Source of the DNA: an uncultured Sphingomonadaceae bacterium
Lineage (GTDB): Bacteria; Pseudomonadota; Alphaproteobacteria; Sphingomonadales; Sphingomonadaceae
NCBI GenBank assembly: GCA_947489315.1
Contig: CANLCX010000005.1
Span: 124,001 to 188,000, forward strand
Length of the DNA stretch: 64,000 nucleotides
Direction: 5' to 3'
How positions within the stretch are numbered: the first letter of the stretch is position 1; each line of letters starts with the position of its first letter. Below, piece by piece: positions 1 to 9,473 of the stretch. The position numbers and the translations under genes were made by a program. The notes under the pieces were generated by a model. That model searched no databases, was not told the DNA's origin, and saw only the letters and a list, made by a program, of their open reading frames with translations.

Positions 1-283
1 CCACGCCGTCGCTTTGTTTCGGAATCACGCCGTCTTCACCGGGAAAGCGATTAAGGTCCGTCACAAGGCGGGACACTGTTCCCAAAATGCTCAGATAACC
101 AGGTGTTTCTGACATATAACGTGCGACGTTGGCGACGCCGATATCATAAGCAATATGTTCTTCAAGAAGCGCGGGATTAATACCAAGATCAATATCAGAC
201 GGGACATGATTGGATGCATGATCCACCACAATCAGAACTCCACGTTCCTGTGGTATTCCGCATATTGTATAGGGTTCGGTCAT
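1..283 (-). CDS. N-formylglutamate amidohydrolase family protein (3' part outside window)
   Basis: The reading frame starts at an ATG at 283 and stays open to the window edge, so about 94 N-terminal residues are visible and the C-terminus is missing. The fragment contains VDHASNHVP near residues 21-29 and TDLNRFPGED near residues 77-86. These match the conserved DHASNxVP and DLNR blocks of the N-formylglutamate amidohydrolase (FGase, HutG-like) family, zinc hydrolases that remove formate from formylglutamate or related N-acyl amino acids. Its ATG overlaps the ispE stop (ATGA), so it is probably the last visible gene of the minus-strand group that begins with the ETF oxidoreductase. The true substrate cannot be told from this fragment. 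Confidence 0.8.
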   Translation of the reverse strand, partial: MTEPYTICGIPQERGVLIVVDHASNHVPSDIDLGINPALLEEHIAYDIGVANVARYMSETPGYLSILGTVSRLVTDLNRFPGEDGVIPKQSDGV

Positions 284-1134
284 TTCAATTCTCCCACCAT
301 AGTCCAAAAACCGGGCAATGCTTGGGCAATGCGTTTCTTGGCTGAATAAGCCTGTTGCTTTGTTTGATAAAGCCCGAAGCAAGTCGCGCCCGATCCCGAC
401 ATTCTGGAAATAACCGCATCAGTTTTGTCCAGTTCGGATAACACATACCTTATGCTGGGCGCGATATTTTGTGCCGGCTTTTGCAAATCATTACGCCCGG
501 TCACGGCCGCTTCGATCAGATCCTGACCGAGCAAGCCCCCTCGGTCGACGCCGTCCCAATTCCCAAACACAGACGCAGTCGATATTTGAACCAGCGGATT
601 TACTAGCAAGACATGATGACCTTCCAGTGACCCATTGCCTATCTCCTCCAGATCCTGGCCAATGCCTTTCCCGCGAGATGTTTGGTTGATCACGCAAGCC
701 GGAATATCGGCGCCCAATGGTTCTGAAAGCTTTGCGAGTTCCGACAGCGAAAGTCCTGTGTCCCAAAAACGGTTTAACAAACGCAATGTGGCCGCAGCAT
801 CAGCAGAGCCGCCGCCAATGCCCGAAGCCACTGGCAGGCGTTTCTCCAGCGCTATTTTAGCACCTGCATCAACCTCGGCATGGGATGACAGCAAAAGCGC
901 AGCGTCCAGAATTAGATTATCGCTATTACTCAGGCCGTCGGAAAACTCTCCGTTGATTGAAAGTGTAATATCCTGCCCGGCGCTAACCGAAACAACATCC
1001 CCGCAATCCAGAAACGCAAATATAGTCTCAATTTCATGATAGCCATCTGACAAACGTCGTCGAACATGCAACGCCAGATTGATCTTTGCGCAGGCAATTT
1101 CACTATTTTCAATGGCTGGACTGTTTGCAGTCAT
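280..1134 (-). CDS. ispE: 4-diphosphocytidyl-2-C-methyl-D-erythritol kinase
   Basis: 284 residues, the normal length for IspE. This GHMP-family kinase phosphorylates CDP-methylerythritol with ATP in the non-mevalonate isoprenoid pathway in the cytoplasm. The N-terminal substrate motif AKINLALHV lies at 16-24, followed by DGYHEIET. The GHMP ATP-binding glycine loop PVASGIGGGSADAA lies at about 101-114, and the C-terminal GSGATCFGLY is the third GHMP motif. The start codon overlaps the stop of the TPR gene (TAATG) and its stop overlaps the next start (ATGA), so translation is probably coupled across the group. Confidence 0.95.
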   Translation of the reverse strand: MTANSPAIENSEIACAKINLALHVRRRLSDGYHEIETIFAFLDCGDVVSVSAGQDITLSINGEFSDGLSNSDNLILDAALLLSSHAEVDAGAKIALEKRLPVASGIGGGSADAAATLRLLNRFWDTGLSLSELAKLSEPLGADIPACVINQTSRGKGIGQDLEEIGNGSLEGHHVLLVNPLVQISTASVFGNWDGVDRGGLLGQDLIEAAVTGRNDLQKPAQNIAPSIRYVLSELDKTDAVISRMSGSGATCFGLYQTKQQAYSAKKRIAQALPGFWTMVGELK

Positions 1135-2819
1135 TAGGGAGAAACGAGTTCGGCTTGCAGTCCCAGATCAATTTTAGCGGCTAAGCGCTGCATATCCTCT
1201 ACATCAGCAAATAATTTCGCCGACTTCCAAGCATAGCGGGCCTCATATTTTCTGCCAACGGCCCAATAGGCATCCCCCAGATGTTCGTTAATCGTCGGAT
1301 CTTGGGGCTCACCTGCGCGTGCGCGCTCCAGATAGTTGACCGCCTTATCGTGCTCGCCAATAATGTAATAGGCCCATCCCAGCGAATCTGTAATGGCTGG
1401 AGAAGAGGACCGTATCTTATGTGCTTTTCGAATAGCATCTATAGCAGCAGCCGTATTCTCCCGCCGCTCCAATTGGGCATAGCCAAGATAATTTAATATG
1501 CTCGCCGAATTGGGCTGCAGGTCGTTTGCTTTCTTCAAAGATTCCAAACCCGCAGGCCAGAGCCCTGCTTGTTCTTGCGCAGCACCCAATGATAACCAAT
1601 AGTTTGCTAACAGGGGCTTGGCGAAATTGCGTTTCTCTGCCAAGTCTATAGCCTGTTCAATAATTGCAGCAGCGGACTTATGATCGCCGCTCAGTTGCAA
1701 CAATTGTCCCATCAACATCTTTAACTCAGGAGCACCGGGGTCCCGAGCAATAATCTCATCTAACCTATCCTTGCCACCGGCATAATCTTTGTCGTCAACA
1801 TAACTGGCAATTTCCATACTAATCGCCTGCAGCGCATAAGCACTGTCATATGGTATTTTTCGATATTCAAACCTAGCGGATATGTTGTTTTGACTATCAC
1901 CATAGGCTTCGCCCAAGATAAGGTGCCCATAGTCACTATCGGGATAAGCGCGTGTGGCTGCCTGTGCACTCACTAACGCAAGAAAATAGGCCCGCTGAGC
2001 TCTCAAATCTGATGCTAATCGCTGAAAGAGAAAGCCAACACCAACTTCTGCATCAACCTTCTGTGCTAGCTTTTTGATGTTACCCGACCGGATATCCTTA
2101 AGCATTTTGGCTTCTGGACCCGTTCGTTCTCGCGACAATATCTGGATCGCCCGCTCTATATCTCTTTTGGCAAGAAAATGACGTGCGGCAATGACACGTA
2201 CAGGTGCCATTCGCGCTTCGTTTTCTTCCACCAACGCATCAATCAGCTGGCTAACATCAGCATCTTTTCCACGCGCCAAGCTGTGCAATATCAATTGTTC
2301 CCGATGGTAATAGGAAGCCGTTTTACTTTTCTTGGCGATCGTCAGCTCAATCAATGGGCTTTTGCCTGCTGCCGTAGCGAGCCAAGCGTTGAATAATGGC
2401 GACAAAAAGCCAAAATTTCCTAAAGCTTCCAATTCGACAGTAGCTGTTGCGGCGGTCTTGAAATCATTCTCAGCAAAAGCGTCCGCAAAGAGCAATAGCG
2501 GCATTTCGGCGTCAATTTCGCCACGTAAGTCGAGACTGCGCACTGCTTTTAAAGCAAGATCAAAATCCCCTGCTTCAATGGCTTTCACGTAAGCTTTGCT
2601 AGCGACAAGAAGGTTGCCGGGCTGCTCTTTGAGCGTTTCTGCATAGATTGCTGCAGCGACAGCAGGTTCATAAACTGATTCCGCTAGCCGCGCCTCAACA
2701 TATTGGTTGAGTCCATCAGCGCCATTGCTGCGCTTCGCATGGGCCGTTCCGCCAAGCAATGCAGCAACAAGTAGGCCAAGAGCCGATATCTTACATATTG
2801 GGGTAATTGGGGCCTCCAC
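1134..2819 (-). CDS. secreted TPR-repeat protein
   Basis: 561 residues starting at a GTG. It has a hydrophobic N-terminal segment (about residues 10-27) ending in GTAHA, typical of a Sec signal peptide, so the protein is probably periplasmic. The rest is alpha-helical TPR-like sequence. The clearest repeats lie in the C-terminal third, for example blocks ending in ASILNYLGYAQLE, ITDSLGWAYYIIGEHDKA and INEHLGDAYWAVGRKYEA. It is a scaffold-type protein with no catalytic motif, and the specific role is unknown. The GTG lies 29 bases inside the end of the ETF oxidoreductase gene. No better in-frame start keeps the signal peptide. Its stop overlaps ispE. Confidence 0.8.
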   Translation of the reverse strand: MEAPITPICKISALGLLVAALLGGTAHAKRSNGADGLNQYVEARLAESVYEPAVAAAIYAETLKEQPGNLLVASKAYVKAIEAGDFDLALKAVRSLDLRGEIDAEMPLLLFADAFAENDFKTAATATVELEALGNFGFLSPLFNAWLATAAGKSPLIELTIAKKSKTASYYHREQLILHSLARGKDADVSQLIDALVEENEARMAPVRVIAARHFLAKRDIERAIQILSRERTGPEAKMLKDIRSGNIKKLAQKVDAEVGVGFLFQRLASDLRAQRAYFLALVSAQAATRAYPDSDYGHLILGEAYGDSQNNISARFEYRKIPYDSAYALQAISMEIASYVDDKDYAGGKDRLDEIIARDPGAPELKMLMGQLLQLSGDHKSAAAIIEQAIDLAEKRNFAKPLLANYWLSLGAAQEQAGLWPAGLESLKKANDLQPNSASILNYLGYAQLERRENTAAAIDAIRKAHKIRSSSPAITDSLGWAYYIIGEHDKAVNYLERARAGEPQDPTINEHLGDAYWAVGRKYEARYAWKSAKLFADVEDMQRLAAKIDLGLQAELVSP

Positions 2820-4446
2820 CGCCTTCTGGCACGACCCAGTTTATATTCTGGGTCGGGTCTTTGATATCACATGTCTTGCAATGGACACAGTTCTGCGCGT
2901 TGATTTGAAATTTCGGGTTGCCCGCATCGTCCTCTATAAACTCGTAAACACCCGCTGGGCAGTAACGCTGCGATGGCCCCGCAAAATCAGGCAGATTTAT
3001 ATCAACCGGTATTGAAGCATCTTTCAATTGCAGATGGACCGGTTGATCTTCTTCATGATTAGTATTGGAAAGAAACACCGATGACAGGCGATCGAAACTA
3101 ATGACACCGTCAGGTTTCGGATATTCAATTGGAATACAATGTTCTGCCCGTTTCAAGCGTGTATGATCGGGATGATGCTTCATTGTGAACGGCATTTTGA
3201 TTTTGAAATTCTCCGCCCACATATTGATGCCGGCGATTATGGAACCCAAGAAGTCACCATATTTTTCGGCGGCTGGAAGAACATTACGGACGACCCGCAA
3301 CTCTTCACGGACCCAACTATTCTCATAGGCGGTGCCATAAGCTGCCAATTCATCACTTTGTCGATCAGCAACAATTGCTTCAAAAGCCGCTTCAGCTGCC
3401 ATCATGCCGGTTTTCATGGCAGTATGTGTGCCCTTGATCCGCGGAACATTCACAAAGCCGGCAGAACAGCCGATCAACGCGCCACCGGGGAAGAATAGTT
3501 TCGGGACGGATTGGAAACCACCGTCATTAATGGCCCGAGCGCCATATGAAATGCGCTTTCCGCCTTCCAGAATCTTGCGAATTTCAGGATGCTGCTTCCA
3601 CCGTTGCATTTCCTCAAACGGAGACAGATAAGGGTTTTCATAGTTGAGCCAGGTCACAAAACCCAGAGCCACTTGATTGTCAGCCTGATGATAAAGAAAG
3701 CCACCGCCATTGGCGCCAGCAGTCAGCGGCCAACCTTGACTATGAATGACACGCCCTGGGACATGTTTGTCGGGCTCAATATCCCAGAGCTCCTTGATAC
3801 CAAGTCCGTAAATCTGCGGCTCACTATCTGTATCCAAAGCAAATTTATTCTTCAGAATCTTTGTCAGATGTCCACGAACACCCTCTGCAAAGAAGGTATA
3901 TTTTGCATGAAGTTCCAGGCCTGGTTGATAGTCAGGCTTGTGACTGCCATCGCGGGCTACGCCCATATCGCCTGTGGCAACACCTTTCACCGATCCATCG
4001 TCATTGTAGAGAATTTCGGCAGCTGCAAAACCCGGGAAGATTTCAACACCCATATTCTCGGCACGCTCACCCAGCCAACGGCACAGATTTCCAAGAGAGC
4101 CGGTATAGGTTCCCTTATTCTGCATGAATCCCGGGAACATGATGTGCGGTAGCGCATATTTCTTTTTCTTGGTCAAAACCCAGTGCTGATTATCTGTTAC
4201 CGGAACGGCTGCCATCGGGCAGTCTTCCTCACGCCAATTAGGAAGCAACTCATCGAGCGCTTTCGGGTCAACGACTGCACCCGACAATATGTGAGCGCCG
4301 ATCTCAGAACCTTTTTCCAAAATGCAAACGGAAAGTTCTTTGCCCGCTTCGTCAGCCATTTGCTTGAACCGGATAGCCGCGCTAAGTCCTGCTGGGCCAC
4401 CGCCAACAATGACCACGTCATAAGGCATAGATTCTCGTTCACTCAT
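2791..4446 (-). CDS. electron transfer flavoprotein-ubiquinone oxidoreductase
   Basis: 551 residues, full length for ETF-QO. The enzyme takes electrons from electron-transfer flavoprotein (fatty-acid and amino-acid oxidation) and passes them to ubiquinone at the inner membrane. The FAD-binding VIVGGGPAGLSAA is at about 12-24 and LEKGSEIGAHILSG follows. The C-terminus carries the [4Fe-4S] ligands: QRYCPAGVYEF, then NCVHCKTCDIKDP about 30 residues before the end. It is the first gene of the minus-strand group running to the window edge, and the TPR gene begins inside its last codons. The 128-base gap before the divergent plus-strand gene presumably holds both promoters. Confidence 0.95.
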   Translation of the reverse strand: MSERESMPYDVVIVGGGPAGLSAAIRFKQMADEAGKELSVCILEKGSEIGAHILSGAVVDPKALDELLPNWREEDCPMAAVPVTDNQHWVLTKKKKYALPHIMFPGFMQNKGTYTGSLGNLCRWLGERAENMGVEIFPGFAAAEILYNDDGSVKGVATGDMGVARDGSHKPDYQPGLELHAKYTFFAEGVRGHLTKILKNKFALDTDSEPQIYGLGIKELWDIEPDKHVPGRVIHSQGWPLTAGANGGGFLYHQADNQVALGFVTWLNYENPYLSPFEEMQRWKQHPEIRKILEGGKRISYGARAINDGGFQSVPKLFFPGGALIGCSAGFVNVPRIKGTHTAMKTGMMAAEAAFEAIVADRQSDELAAYGTAYENSWVREELRVVRNVLPAAEKYGDFLGSIIAGINMWAENFKIKMPFTMKHHPDHTRLKRAEHCIPIEYPKPDGVISFDRLSSVFLSNTNHEEDQPVHLQLKDASIPVDINLPDFAGPSQRYCPAGVYEFIEDDAGNPKFQINAQNCVHCKTCDIKDPTQNINWVVPEGGGGPNYPNM

Positions 4447-4574
4447 TGCATAATTCCTGTAATCGTCTGTATAAAGTTATCTTACAATCGCCCTGCCGCA
4501 AACGGCAACCCTTTGGACATAAACATGCTTGCCCGCCAATTGACCAATTCGTCAACTCATGACTCTATGCATAG

Positions 4575-5372
4575 ATGATTTTTTCTGCATCTGCACATCC
4601 TGAGAACACGTCTGTTGAACAGATAGAAAGCCTTCGCGACTGGTGGAGCCTGGCGGGTGTTGACTTGCATTATAATGACGAGCCAGCGTCGCTATTGGTC
4701 GATACTGCTCCAGCGCATAAGCCACCAGCGCCCCAGCCAGTTCGTATTGCTGCCCCTACGGAAAGTAAGCCCGATTTTGTAAATGAAGCCCCCTCGCCTC
4801 ATAATATCAGCGAAGATTTCCCAGCAAAGCATAACGATTATATCGCTTGGTTATCGAACTCAGAAAACTTGATTGAAGCGCAATGGTCGCAAAACCATGT
4901 CTTGCCATCCGGCGTCATTAAACCGGAAATCATGATCATTGTCGGAATGCCGGAACAAGGTGGGCTAGCCGAAGATTCTCTTTTTTCTTCCAAGAGTCAG
5001 GCTTTGTTGGCGAACATGCTGAAAGCAATAGGGTGCGATTCGGAAAGAACTTACCTGGCCTCGATATCTTTGGGACGCTCTTTTGATGGTCGTCTTGCGT
5101 CAGAGCATCATGATATTTTTAAAAAACGGATAATTCACCATATCGGATTGGTTCAGCCAAAGAAGATCATCATCTTTGGCGACACGCCATCCAACCTGTT
5201 TTTTAATCAAAATTTGCTGACAGCACGTAAAAATAAACAATTTGTTAACCACAAATCATCCAAAACGGACGCTATCGCGACTTTCCATCCTCGAATTTTG
5301 CTCGAAAGGCCAGAATTCAAGGCAGAAGCGTGGAAAGATTTGCAGTTGCTGACAAGGATCGAGAGTATATGA
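4575..5372 (+). CDS. uracil-DNA glycosylase superfamily protein, divergent active site
   Basis: 265 residues. The N-terminal half (about 1-110) is poorly conserved and proline/alanine rich. The C-terminal half has the layout of family-4/5-like uracil-DNA glycosylases: a strand ending in MIIVGMPEQGG, then SQALLANMLKAIG, CDSERTYLASIS and a later PKKIIIFGDTPSNLFF. The signature family-4 motif GEAPGxxED is replaced by GMPEQGGLAED. Only one cysteine is evident near this region, so a family-4 iron-sulfur cluster is unlikely. DNA-repair activity is therefore uncertain. The stop overlaps the ATG of the lytic transglycosylase gene (ATGA), so the two are co-translated. Confidence 0.65.
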   Translation: MIFSASAHPENTSVEQIESLRDWWSLAGVDLHYNDEPASLLVDTAPAHKPPAPQPVRIAAPTESKPDFVNEAPSPHNISEDFPAKHNDYIAWLSNSENLIEAQWSQNHVLPSGVIKPEIMIIVGMPEQGGLAEDSLFSSKSQALLANMLKAIGCDSERTYLASISLGRSFDGRLASEHHDIFKKRIIHHIGLVQPKKIIIFGDTPSNLFFNQNLLTARKNKQFVNHKSSKTDAIATFHPRILLERPEFKAEAWKDLQLLTRIESI

Positions 5373-7132
5373 ATAACGAGTTTTCCTTCAAGTTAAAGCT
5401 TGCGCTAACCGCAGCTGCCGTAGCTTTACCGATATCACCGGCCTTGGCCGAAGAGGGTGGAGCAGTATTGTTCAAAAGCTCGTCAATCGCCAAAGATATT
5501 CCGTCGCAATTGAAGCGCAGCCATTCAGAACAATATCGCGCAATCTTCAAAGCGATGAACGGCAAGCAATGGGATATTGCCCAAAACTTGCTGACCAAAG
5601 CGCCAAACGGGCCACTAAAATCTATAGCGCAGGCGGAATTTTTCCTCGATGCCAGTTCGCCTCGTGCGGAACTGGCGCCACTTCTAATATTGGTCAATGA
5701 AGCACCTCATATCCCGCAGGCCGCTCAACTTGGGCGCCTAGCAAAAAAGCGGGGCGCGCAATTGCTCCCCAACCTGCCGCAACGGCGCAGTCTGTCTTAT
5801 GTCCCTGGTTTGCCAATCCGGAAGAAACCCAATTCGATAAAGTCAGATAATGCGGCGAATGCCATACGCGGTCGTATCTTGGCTTTCATCAAGAATGACA
5901 GCCCGCAATCGGCTGAAGCACTTCTTTTTGAGTCGGATAGCGTCTTGTCCCCCGAAGCAAGGACCGAACTCGAACAGCGCGTTGCATGGTCTTACTATAT
6001 CGAAAATGACGACATATCCGCGCAACGCATGGCGCAAAAAGCACAGAAAGGCAGCGGCGCTTGGGTTGCGCATGCTGATTGGGTTGCTGGACTGTCTTCG
6101 TGGCGGTTGAACGACTGTAAAATAGCCAGCGCGGCCTTTGACAATGTCGGTCGACGCGCCGCAAATTCTGATTTGCAGGCTGCTGGACTTTATTGGGGGG
6201 CTCGCTCTGACATTGTTTGTGGTCAACCGCAAAAAGCGCAAGGTAAACTCCAGACAGCGGCTAAGCGCAGCGATAGTTTCTACGGCCTGCTCTCTGCACA
6301 GACTTTGGGCATGGATATCGCCAATATGAAATCCAGCGCAGGTTTTGCAAAAAATGACTGGAAGACGTTGAAACAGCATGACAATGTCAAAGCGGCAATC
6401 GCGCTGGTTGAAGTTGGCGAAGAAGGTCTTGCTGATGAAGTATTGCGGCATCAGGCCACTATCGGCAATTCAAATGATCATGCTGCATTGTTGAAATTGG
6501 CACGAGAGCTGAATTTGCCGCGCACGCAACTATGGCTGGCTCACCATGCACCGCGAGGGTTTAAACCCGATGCGCAGGCACGTTTTCCAGCCCCCAAATG
6601 GAAACCGGATGGCGGATGGCGCGTTGATCCTGCCTTAGTATACGCACACACTCTTCAGGAGTCTGCCTTTCGCAGCAAAGCCGTTAGCCCGGCCAACGCG
6701 ATCGGCCTGATGCAGGTTCGTCCCGGAACAGCTGGGGATATTGCACGCGCGAATGGACGAAAGTTTGAAAAGGCTCAATTGTTCAAGCCATCTACCAATT
6801 TGGAATATGGTCAGTCCTACCTTGAATATCTCAGCGATTCATCTGTTACAGGTGGTAAACTGCCAAAGGTTGCTGCGGCTTATAACGCGGGTCCGGGATC
6901 GGTTCAGCGCTGGAATAGCGAAATTAAAGATAATGACGATCCACTGCTCTATATGGAGAGCATTCCCTATGTCGAAACCCGTGGCTATGTTTCAATCATC
7001 CTGCGTAACTACTGGATGTACGAACAACAAGCTGGCATCAAATCGGCGAGCCTAGGTACATTGTCACAAAATAAATGGCCCAGCTTTCCGAAGAAGCCGG
7101 GCAAAAACAAAACGCGCTTTACCGCGCGCTAA
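5369..7132 (+). CDS. soluble lytic murein transglycosylase (Slt-type)
   Basis: 587 residues from the ATG at 5369. This start is chosen because it forms an ATGA overlap with the previous stop and opens directly into a signal peptide (residues 1-28, ending SPALA). The long middle part is helical and resembles the superhelical U/L domains of Slt70. The C-terminal catalytic domain has the lysozyme-like motifs HTLQESAFRSKAVS (catalytic Glu in QES), AIGLMQVRPGTA and AAYNAGPGSVQRW. The enzyme cleaves the MurNAc-GlcNAc bond of peptidoglycan with anhydro-ring formation and acts in the periplasm during wall remodelling. Confidence 0.92.
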   Translation: MNNEFSFKLKLALTAAAVALPISPALAEEGGAVLFKSSSIAKDIPSQLKRSHSEQYRAIFKAMNGKQWDIAQNLLTKAPNGPLKSIAQAEFFLDASSPRAELAPLLILVNEAPHIPQAAQLGRLAKKRGAQLLPNLPQRRSLSYVPGLPIRKKPNSIKSDNAANAIRGRILAFIKNDSPQSAEALLFESDSVLSPEARTELEQRVAWSYYIENDDISAQRMAQKAQKGSGAWVAHADWVAGLSSWRLNDCKIASAAFDNVGRRAANSDLQAAGLYWGARSDIVCGQPQKAQGKLQTAAKRSDSFYGLLSAQTLGMDIANMKSSAGFAKNDWKTLKQHDNVKAAIALVEVGEEGLADEVLRHQATIGNSNDHAALLKLARELNLPRTQLWLAHHAPRGFKPDAQARFPAPKWKPDGGWRVDPALVYAHTLQESAFRSKAVSPANAIGLMQVRPGTAGDIARANGRKFEKAQLFKPSTNLEYGQSYLEYLSDSSVTGGKLPKVAAAYNAGPGSVQRWNSEIKDNDDPLLYMESIPYVETRGYVSIILRNYWMYEQQAGIKSASLGTLSQNKWPSFPKKPGKNKTRFTAR

Positions 7133-7140
7133 GTTTGAGA

Positions 7141-7180
7141 AAATCCGGATGAGCCGATCAAGGCCCATCCGGTAATTTCA
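7141..7180. terminator. bidirectional terminator between transglycosylase and ahcY
   Basis: An inverted repeat CCGGATG (7145-7151) / CATCCGG (7166-7172), extended by an inner GCC/GGC pair, lies between two converging genes. It can form a stable hairpin in both transcripts. T-runs on either side are short, so strength is uncertain. Confidence 0.6.
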
Positions 7181-8599
7181 TTAATAACGATAGTGATCTG
7201 GTTTGAATGGGCCTTCTGTTCCCACACCAATGTAATCCGCTTGATCGTTCGTCAGTTTAGTGAGTTTAACGCCCAATTTCGCGAGATGCAGTTCAGCAAC
7301 CTTCTCGTCGAGATGCTTCGGCAACACGTAAACGTCGTTCTTATATTGATCAGGCCGCAACCAGAGTTCGATCTGCGCCATCACCTGATTGGTGAAACTC
7401 GCTGACATCACAAAACTTGGGTGGCCAGTGGCACAACCCAGATTGACCAAGCGTCCTTGCGCAAGAATGATCAATTTCTTGCCGTCTGCAAATTCGACTT
7501 CATCAACCTGCGGTTTGATTTCTGTCCATTTCATGTTCTTCAGCGCAGCGATCTGGATTTCGCTGTCAAAGTGGCCGATGTTACATACAATCGCGCGGTC
7601 TTTCATATCCCGCATGTGGTCGACCGTGATAACGTCCTTATTACCCGTTGTGGTCACGAAGATATCAGCGCGTTTTGTCGCTTCTTCCATCGTGACGACT
7701 TCAAAGCCTTCCATAGAAGCCTGCAAAGCACAGATTGGATCGATTTCCGTTACCAAAACACGAGCACCGCCGTTGCGAAGCGATTGTGCAGAACCTTTAC
7801 CAACATCGCCAAAACCAGCGACACAGGCGACTTTACCGGCCAGCATCACGTCGGTTGCGCGGCGGATGGCATCAACCAACGACTCTTTACAGCCATAGAG
7901 GTTATCAAATTTAGACTTGGTGACGCTGTCGTTTACGTTGATCGCAGGGAAAGGAAGCTTGCCCTGTTTCGCCAATTCATAAAGGCGATGAACGCCAGTC
8001 GTTGTTTCTTCTGACACACCCTTAATATTCTCAACGGTTTTGGTCAGATAGCCCGGACGTTCGGCGAGAAAGCGTGTCAGCGTAGCAACAAAGACTTCTT
8101 CTTCCTCATTGTCAGGTTTGAATAGTTCTTCACCTGCTTCAACCCGTGCGCCCCAAAGCGCAAACATGGTCGCATCGCCACCATCATCAAGAATCAGGTT
8201 GCAGGTTTCATCCTGACCCCAATCGAAGATACGCTCTACATAAGCCCAATATTCTTCCAGTGTTTCGCCCTTGATAGCGAATACGGGTGTTCCGCCAGCA
8301 GCAATTGCAGCTGCAGCATGATCTTGGGTCGAATAGATATTGCAAGAAGCCCAACGAACGGTCGCGCCGAGAGCCAAAAGTGTTTCGATCAACACGGCCG
8401 TTTGGATTGTCATATGCAACGAACCGGTAATCCGCGCGCCTTTAAGAGGCTTTTCAGCGCCAAATTCGTCGCGCAGTGCCATCAAACCAGGCATCTCGGT
8501 TTCGGCAATCTCAATTTCCTTACGACCAAAATCGGCAAGGGAGATATCCTTGATGATATAATCTTGGTTTGCTGTATCTGCTGCGGTAGCCACATTCAT
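7181..8599 (-). CDS. ahcY: adenosylhomocysteinase
   Basis: 472 residues, the length typical of proteobacterial S-adenosylhomocysteine hydrolase. It reversibly splits SAH into adenosine and homocysteine, relieving product inhibition of methyltransferases and feeding methionine recycling. Visible motifs are the N-terminal [16 protein letters not shown], the substrate-region [16 protein letters not shown], the NAD-binding [10 protein letters not shown] (about residues 260-270), [16 protein letters not shown] and the C-terminal PDHYRY that caps the neighbouring subunit. The Shine-Dalgarno sequence AAGGAGA precedes the ATG. A strong palindrome 81 bases upstream suggests repressor control (listed separately). 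Confidence 0.97.
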   Translation of the reverse strand: MNVATAADTANQDYIIKDISLADFGRKEIEIAETEMPGLMALRDEFGAEKPLKGARITGSLHMTIQTAVLIETLLALGATVRWASCNIYSTQDHAAAAIAAGGTPVFAIKGETLEEYWAYVERIFDWGQDETCNLILDDGGDATMFALWGARVEAGEELFKPDNEEEEVFVATLTRFLAERPGYLTKTVENIKGVSEETTTGVHRLYELAKQGKLPFPAINVNDSVTKSKFDNLYGCKESLVDAIRRATDVMLAGKVACVAGFGDVGKGSAQSLRNGGARVLVTEIDPICALQASMEGFEVVTMEEATKRADIFVTTTGNKDVITVDHMRDMKDRAIVCNIGHFDSEIQIAALKNMKWTEIKPQVDEVEFADGKKLIILAQGRLVNLGCATGHPSFVMSASFTNQVMAQIELWLRPDQYKNDVYVLPKHLDEKVAELHLAKLGVKLTKLTNDQADYIGVGTEGPFKPDHYRY

Positions 8600-8679
8600 T
8601 CTCCTTGAAAGACGAATTGCCGCACCGGAAATCCAGTGCGACAGTTGGGCTATTCTCTAGCGATTCCCTGCTTTGGAAG

Positions 8680-8705
8680 CAAATATAAAGATGTCTTTAT
8701 ATTTG
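8680..8705 (-). promoter_or_regulatory. 26-bp palindrome upstream of ahcY, candidate SahR-type operator
   Basis: The sequence is a perfect inverted repeat: a 12-base arm CAAATATAAAGA, a 2-base centre TG, then the exact complement TCTTTATATTTG. The core resembles the ATAAAGA/TCTTTAT operators described for ArsR-family regulators of the S-adenosylhomocysteine cycle (SahR) upstream of ahcY and met genes in Proteobacteria. That match is from memory, not a search. It sits in AT-rich DNA about 80 bases before ahcY, where a promoter is expected. No regulator gene is visible in the window. Confidence 0.65.
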
Positions 8706-8761
8706 TAATATAATTATAATTTTTTGCCAGCGCTCATAAGAATACCAAAGCATCTCAATTT

Positions 8762-9325
8762 TTATGCACTACCAAACTGACCAGACAGCATATTTGGATC
8801 TATCCCCTGAGACTCCCAAGCCATTTCCCATTTGTCTTTCGCGCTGGTTTCATAGAGCCATTCTGGTTCACCTTGGGTGATCGACCATCCGTTCTGGGTC
8901 AGCTCATATTCCAACTGCCCTGCCCCCCAACCGGAATAACCCAGCGCAGCAATCCATTTTTTGGGCCCGCGATCTTTGGCTATCGCTCCCAATATGTCGA
9001 CAGAACTGCTTAAACCCCAACGATCAGCGACCTGCAGCGTATCTGACAGGTTGAAATCGAGGCTATGGAGAATGAAGCCGCGCTGCATCTCTACCGGTCC
9101 GCCAACGAAAACATTGCGATCCTTTAAATCCTCTGGTGCGATATCAAACTGCTCCAATATACCGTGGAAGCTTATATCGGTTGATGATTCTCCAATATTG
9201 ATACCCAATGCGCCATGTTCATCATGAGAACATATAGCAATGATCGAGCGAGCAAAGCGAGGGTCGGCCATACCTGGTGTGGCAAGCAAAAACTGGCCGG
9301 AAAAATATAAAGGAGCATCCATCAT
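8762..9325 (-). CDS. YqgE/AlgH family protein (UPF0301)
   Basis: 187 residues from the ATG at 9325. This start is chosen because family members begin with a short segment before the conserved YFSGQFLLATPGM, and 187 residues is the usual length. An upstream in-frame ATG at 9358 would add eleven residues and has no better ribosome site. Other family marks are DPRFARSIIAICSHDEHGALGI, VFVGGPVEMQRGFILHS and ALGYSGWGAGQLEYEL. The molecular function is not established. Relatives were linked to alginate regulation in Pseudomonas. It lies downstream of nothing obvious and may be transcribed alone, divergently from the peroxiredoxin. Confidence 0.9.
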   Translation of the reverse strand: MMDAPLYFSGQFLLATPGMADPRFARSIIAICSHDEHGALGINIGESSTDISFHGILEQFDIAPEDLKDRNVFVGGPVEMQRGFILHSLDFNLSDTLQVADRWGLSSSVDILGAIAKDRGPKKWIAALGYSGWGAGQLEYELTQNGWSITQGEPEWLYETSAKDKWEMAWESQGIDPNMLSGQFGSA

Positions 9326-9473
9326 GCTAACATAAGCACCTAATGTCCGGCTGCACATCGTAAATTCGATAAACGGAGCATTATCATTACATTGCTTGCA
9401 ATTTCATGATCCTGTCACCACAAATGCATAGGACATAAAGATATTCCAATAAAACCCGAAAAGGAACGATAGC

